Source: Blasia pusilla
Taxonomy: Eukaryota > Marchantiophyta > Marchantiopsida > Blasiales
Length of the DNA stretch: 64,000 bases
Assembly: GCA_050084515.1 (NCBI GenBank)
Contig: CM114273.1
Location: 36,456,001 to 36,520,000 of the forward strand
Reading direction: 5' to 3'
Position numbers and translations under genes: made by a program. The notes under the pieces were generated by a model that was not told where the DNA came from, did no database searches, and saw nothing but the letters and a program-made list of their open reading frames with translations. Each line of letters opens with the position of its first letter. The stretch's first letter is position 1. This document shows positions 60,001 to 64,000 of this stretch, piece by piece.

Positions 60001-60157
60001 TTCTCGGACTCAGGAAGGAGTGCAAAGCACTTGTATCAATGAGCAACATCACATCACGATTAGCAATCTTGGATCTTAGGTACACCAGATTGGGCGTCCT
60101 CTTGGTGACTTGAAGGGACATTTCCACACCTCCCGCCAACAAGTGCTTAGTAGCCAA
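57045..60157 (-). pseudogene. Chromovirus protease, reverse transcriptase, RNase H and integrase
   Basis: Protease lies at about 60.05 kb as MLLIDTSALHSFLS, with DTS in place of the usual DTG. Reverse transcriptase (59,428-58,757) has SPYGAPVLFAKKKDGKMRLY, YFSKIDLKSGYYEIQI (catalytic Asp of motif A present) and IIYIKDILIYS, where the usual YxDD has become YIKD, removing one catalytic Asp. RNase H follows with RVFTDNTSLKYFE (58.38 kb). The integrase zinc region (GLLRFKQSRIYV, VLVECHDGPLAGL; 58.07-57.95 kb) and core (VRMDFITSL, CIVSNRDPKF; 57.81-57.60 kb) hold two of the three catalytic acids as Asp; the third was not located. NKSQRQVRFQLGEQEWLSVK (57.1 kb) starts the integrase C-terminus. Many stops and frameshifts are present. 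Confidence 0.85.
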
Positions 60158-60169
60158 TGCAATCCTACT

Positions 60170-61110
60170 CTAGTTACTAACCTTGGGCTTAGAGCACCCC
60201 TTAGCCATATGCTCGGGTTCACCATAGTTATAGGAAATCACTTTGGCGTTCCCTAACTTCGGGTGGTGCACTCCCTTTGGCTTCATGTTGAGTTCCACTC
60301 GTTTAGCTGTCCGAGTAAGGGAATCTCCTTGATCGCGCTCATCCCGACCCAAACCCTCTTGGATGCCCACTTGTTTTTCGATAACTTCAAGAAAATTTTC
60401 TGCTCAATGGGTCTTTGGACTTGGACCTCATTGTCCCCTATCCGCTCCGTCAACTTCAAAATTTTTGCACATGTCTTCGGTAGCTTTGGCATCCGCTAGA
60501 GGGCCTTTTCTGCACTAGGCTTTAGTCCACTGAAGGAGATCACCTTCTTTGCAAACTCATCCATCTTTGGAAGCGAGTTCATTTTTGCACTGAACTCCTG
60601 CACATAAGTGCTAAGGGACCTGCTTTGCCGCAGCCGCGCGTACAAACTTCACGCCATCACGAAACTCTTGATACTCCCTCGGATACTCCGGAGTGAATCA
60701 GTCGCCAATCAACACCTTGAACTCCTCCCTCCTCAGAGATGTTCCACGGCCTAGATGTTCTTTGCGATGAGCTATCCACCATTGGAGTGTGTGGTCCTTT
60801 AGGAACATGACCGCCATTGTCACCTTGTCCTACTCTTTTCTACCCTCTGTGCCTGGAAGTAAAGTTCTAGCTCCGTTAGAAACTCGTTCACTTTCCGAGA
60901 CCGCCCCATTCTCGTGAATGGCATTGGAAAATTCGTCCTACAAAGCTTCTTTCCAAAACTAGAAGCTCTCTCAAACTCGAGCTCAGCAATCCGCTTACTC
61001 TGTTAGGTCATCTGTTCAGTCATCAACTTCATCAAGTCCATCATTTGGACATAGAGCGTCGGATCGCTTAAGTTTGGAGCTGAAGACCTGGTGGAAGGAT
61101 TTGCAAGTGG
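60170..61110 (-). pseudogene. Chromovirus gag
   Basis: Minus-strand pieces in several frames: FERASSFGKKLC and VNEFLTELELYFQAQ (about 60.97-60.86 kb), MNSLPKMDEFAKKVISFSGL (about 60.58 kb), then a basic region and SYNYGEPEHMAKGC (about 60.23-60.19 kb). The last is a CCHC zinc knuckle whose first Cys positions are damaged. Gag would package element RNA. Stops are frequent, and the start is not defined. Confidence 0.7.
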
Positions 61111-61254
61111 GACTTCCTCATGACTGGAGTTCGGCCTCTCAGGAGTTTGCGTCTCTTCATCTGGCTCTTAGTCAAGCATGGATTCGTCTCTCGTCTTTTG
61201 TCGCTTGACTCGGCGCTTCCTTGGTTCTTCGCCCTCGGTTGCCATCTTCAAGCG

Positions 61255-61530
61255 CCATCTTCAAGCATCAAAATCCCAAAATGCTAGTCACGTTCCAAAT
61301 CCTATTCTCACCTCTTTGGCAACCAACTTATCCAGACTCAACTCTCCTCAAATCTTGGTTCATGTTTGGTCCAAGTTTCTTAGTCACGACCATCAACGCA
61401 TGAAACACTCAACCTTATTCGCGTCTCATCTCTTATGACACTTCCAAATAATCATTCCAACACGCAAACCATCCTAACGTGAATCCACTAAAGTTCGATT
61501 TTCCCTTGACGTCTATTTGATTATGAAAGT
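61255..61530 (-). repeat. 5' LTR remnant of the chromovirus (family copy F)
   Basis: Matches 52.28-52.53 kb and 54.32-54.53 kb in the same orientation (CCTCTTTGGCAACCAAC, CGACCATCAACGCATGAAAC, GTGAATCCACTAAAGTT). Only about 275 bases of the LTR are left, next to the start of gag as expected for a 5' LTR read on minus. Confidence 0.7.
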
Positions 61531-63464
61531 TGCAACACACACTACGATAGCTTTGAGTGGCCCTAATTGTACAACAAATGATTAATGCTGCTAGGAAGTA
61601 GCATTTGGGCAGATTTCGAGATCTTTGGGTCGCCCGAGGGCTTCTAATAAACTAGCTCGTAGTGTGGAAGTTGAGGCTGCGACTTTTCTTCCTTAGGAAA
61701 GTATAAGTGAAAGGGTTCCACCGATCTAATCTTTGTCTACCTCTCGAGTATATCTACGATCTTGAATGTGAAGCAGTATTCGCTCCATCTCAATTGGCTT
61801 CGATGGCACTCTCACGGGATTCTTTGCCCCATGGCAGTTGTCTTTGGGTGAAAACCGTAGTCCAAAACTTCCACTAATGTACCACTCGTACAGATGTTTC
61901 AGTTTGAAGATGACCATTGCAGAGTTGTGCAGATTTACCTATCTGCTCAGCGGCGATGGTGATTTACTTCTTTCGTGCCAACGACAGTCTAACGAGTGTT
62001 GGTGGTCCTGAGTTGAAGGATGCACAGTCGCTGGACGGAGTTGTACCAATGCACTCAAATTCTCGAGGCTATACTGCAAGTGGCGGAGCAACGATTTCAA
62101 ATCAGAAATTATCTTCTCAGAAATCTGGGTTTAGTGCAAATACTTGGACCGTAGTGAACGTGTTTAAATCGCGTGTGGCGTACATCATCAATTTTTCCCG
62201 CCTCCCATCGTTACTAGATTGGAGGGCTTCAACCGCTAGGCTGTACTGCTACTTCATGTGAGTTACAGATGACACACAGAAAAGCACTCCGAGATCCCGG
62301 TGGGCGCCGCATTAATCTTTGGGTGGGAGAAGACCACCCAAAATCGTCAAAAAAACCAGTAGTACAGACGAATGGACATCTTGAGCCAAATTACGAACAC
62401 GCATTGAATAGCTCTGCTGCATTGAAGCGCTCTACAGCTTCACGACATGGATTCATCCTCGTCTTTGTGACGGACCAAAGAGCACCGCATACGCGGCCTT
62501 GGAGGACGAGAACTGATTTTCATCAGAAGATCGACTCATATTGGCGTGCAGCACCGAGGAGAAAAGAGATTGCCATGTCTAACATCAATAACATGACCGA
62601 CATATATTATAGATCTTCCAACCGAGATGCCCGCAAGAATTATAAGGATTTACATGTCAGTAGGTCAAGGCCTCGGAAGGGAATGCACCAACGAGACAAA
62701 CGGAATTACCGCCACAAGTCATCACGTGCACGTTCAAGAAGGAGCACAGCAATCGGTCAACTTATGGTGGTATCTCAGGGAGCAGGAAGCGGTATGTAAT
62801 AAAAAGAATCAGGCTACCAGCTACAAAGAATTGATATGGACACTAAGTTAAGTAGTGACATTTTCCATGACTCTTTCTTCGAGAAGAAAATTGAGAGTCG
62901 AATCAATCGTCCGTTCCCCACTGGCTGTGAACTTCTACATGAGGGCATATGGCTTCATGGGCAAGCGACGATGGAATAGTTTTCTGCCAAGTATGATCTT
63001 TATACTTTCTCTTTCCCATCCCCTCTCTGACTCTTTAGGACCGATGTATGGTGGTTTGTAGCTGCCACGGACTCGCAGTGACGAGTCTCCCTCAAGTGTC
63101 CCTATACATAGGCCACGTACTACTTACTGCTACTTCTACCACTTCTACTTTAGCATTAAAAATGTCTCCTGCTGTGAAGGTGCTGAACTAGGGAGATGCA
63201 ACTCCTATCTTCCTCCCGGACTGGCGCCGCCTACATGACACTGCGTCCCGTCGCCTACAAGAACAGCTTTATTCCGCGAAGCCCGGACAGTTGAGGTGGT
63301 CATTATTCTCTTCTCGGGGAGCCTGAATTCACTTCTTCGTCTTCTTCATCATCGTCAAATCATGGATTGTACATTTTCGACGTGCATATGCAATGCCGCC
63401 GCTGCTGTGGCAACTTCGTCTAGTTGTAGTACATTGTTCCTACTTCCGAAAGGATTCAAACACT
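61531..63464. other. No recognisable gene; GC rising toward the right edge
   Basis: Leaves the repeat zone. Frames at 61.9-62.26 and 62.27-62.8 kb (plus) are open but without motifs. The second is rich in Arg, Ser and Asn and shows no codon pattern that sets it apart. Confidence 0.4.
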
Positions 63465-63965
63465 CTAGAGGACCCCTTCCTTTGGATTTCCTGGATGGAT
63501 CTCCGAGAGATCGAACGGCTTTTCCGACGCGGGGACTCGATTAATGTAAGTGATGATGGACGATCCCAGCAATGCGCCGCGGGCACGGCTGCTTAGAGAA
63601 GTCACCGCAGATCCTATTTGACCGAAAACAGCTGCCTTAGAAGTGAGAACCTCCGTCGCCCTCCACCATCTCTGGTACCTGGAAGCTGGCGCCGCAGAAG
63701 TCACCACGGGACCTGTCTCGATATCCAGCAAAACCGACACACAGTCCGATGGTACAGCGCTTTCTTGCATCACGCTGCTGTTGTCCGCTCCCACTCCTTT
63801 AGCTCTCGCGTCGGCGTTTGCAACCCCGGACGCCCCAGGCGCTGCAACATCATTGTAGCGGGGAAGCGCCATTTTACCTGTTCTGTCCCTCATGAGTGCA
63901 AGCTTATTCCGCTGCGTCCCAGAGAGCCGCCGAGTGAGCACGGGAAAAGAGAGAGAACACTCCAA
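63465..63965 (-). CDS. Possible exon of a hypothetical protein
   Basis: A 166-codon frame in GC-rich sequence. From an internal Met about 30 residues in, it reads MALPRYNDVAAPGASGVANA and later YQRWWRATEVLTSKAAVFGQ and GSAVTSLSSRARGALL. This is Ala/Ser/Val-rich with plausible protein composition, unlike the repeat-derived frames elsewhere. No domain is recognised. The last 30 residues change character, so a splice donor may lie near 63.56 kb. The opposite strand is also open (63,618-63,983), which weakens the call. Confidence 0.28.
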   Translation of the reverse strand: MECSLSFPVLTRRLSGTQRNKLALMRDRTGKMALPRYNDVAAPGASGVANADARAKGVGADNSSVMQESAVPSDCVSVLLDIETGPVVTSAAPASRYQRWWRATEVLTSKAAVFGQIGSAVTSLSSRARGALLGSSIITYINRVPASEKPFDLSEIHPGNPKEGVL

Positions 63966-64000
63966 TTTTCGCCTGTCGCCTGAAATCAGAGCTTCTCCCT

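Larger units (their letters stand above)
53583..61530 (-). mobile_element. Ty3/gypsy chromovirus, decayed and interrupted
   Basis: Read on minus: remains of a 5' LTR (61,530-61,255), gag (61.1-60.2 kb), protease (60.1 kb), reverse transcriptase (59.43-58.76 kb), RNase H (58.44 kb), integrase (58.3-57.5 kb), integrase C-terminus with chromodomain (57.2-55.4 kb, split by another element) and 3' LTR (54,567-53,583). The order and the chromodomain define a plant chromovirus. Both LTRs belong to the family also present at 12.3, 23.2, 50.9 and 51.6 kb. The 54.57-55.43 kb stretch is its non-coding 3' region. The primer-binding site was not identified because the 5' LTR end is eroded. Confidence 0.82.

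Noticed and set aside
62269-62799. 176-codon plus-strand frame
   Set aside because: No domain, no start context or splice evidence, and overlapping frames on the same strand; kept only as a note in the flanking region.

Overview
This window reads as land-plant nuclear heterochromatin, probably from a non-flowering lineage. Diverse plant transposons lie nested in one another, with one GC-richer gene island at about 14-20 kb. The plant signs are a secreted double-DUF26 protein, a Ty1/copia element with the TGGTATCAGAGC primer site, TNP2-type CACTA elements and Helitrons with TC/CTAG ends. The non-flowering guess is inference: it rests on an R2-like LINE and on retroelement proteins (methyltransferase, PHD-tailed polyprotein) that I associate with streptophyte algae and early land plants. 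I cannot name the species.

Layout. 0-1.3 kb (minus): an uninterrupted cytosine-5 DNA methyltransferase reading frame that runs off the left edge. 3.0-3.1 kb: a near-perfect foldback. 4.1-8.6 kb (plus): an R2-superclade-like LINE with C2H2 finger, reverse transcriptase and a PD-(D/E)XK-like endonuclease end, split by a 1.28-kb TG...CA element. 9.2 and 21.1 kb: two small Helitrons. 12.3-13.4 kb: an LTR relic. 16.8-17.8 kb: the only convincing host gene, an intact 338-residue DUF26 protein. 23.2-31 kb (minus): a decayed CACTA-type gene with a subterminal motif array, split by a 4.0-kb Ty1/copia element (25,412-29,407, target duplication CAACA) that has lost its reverse transcriptase domain. 33.05-33.8 kb: a minisatellite of hairpins.

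34-41.9 kb: a fragment of an unknown protein family, a long decayed coding region (34,977-39,745) that looks like an uncharacterised transposase-like protein, a second copy of the TG...CA element, and a retroelement tail ending in a PHD finger. 43.3-50.9 kb (minus): a TNP2 CACTA element holding a copia solo LTR, a second copy of the unknown 34-kb protein and a (GA)56 tract. 50.9-61.5 kb: relics of one Ty3/gypsy LTR family and a chromovirus (minus, chromodomain present, catalytic RT motif mutated), split by the third TG...CA element. 61.5-64 kb: no recognised gene; one possible exon.

Insertion order can be read from the nesting: the copia LTR is younger than both CACTA genes, and the 1.1-1.28 kb elements are younger than the LINE and chromovirus they interrupt. 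Almost every transposon protein carries stops or frameshifts; the methyltransferase frame is the exception. The most unusual content is therefore that methyltransferase, the endonuclease-type LINE, the unknown 34.9-39.7 kb coding block and the PHD-tailed polyprotein.
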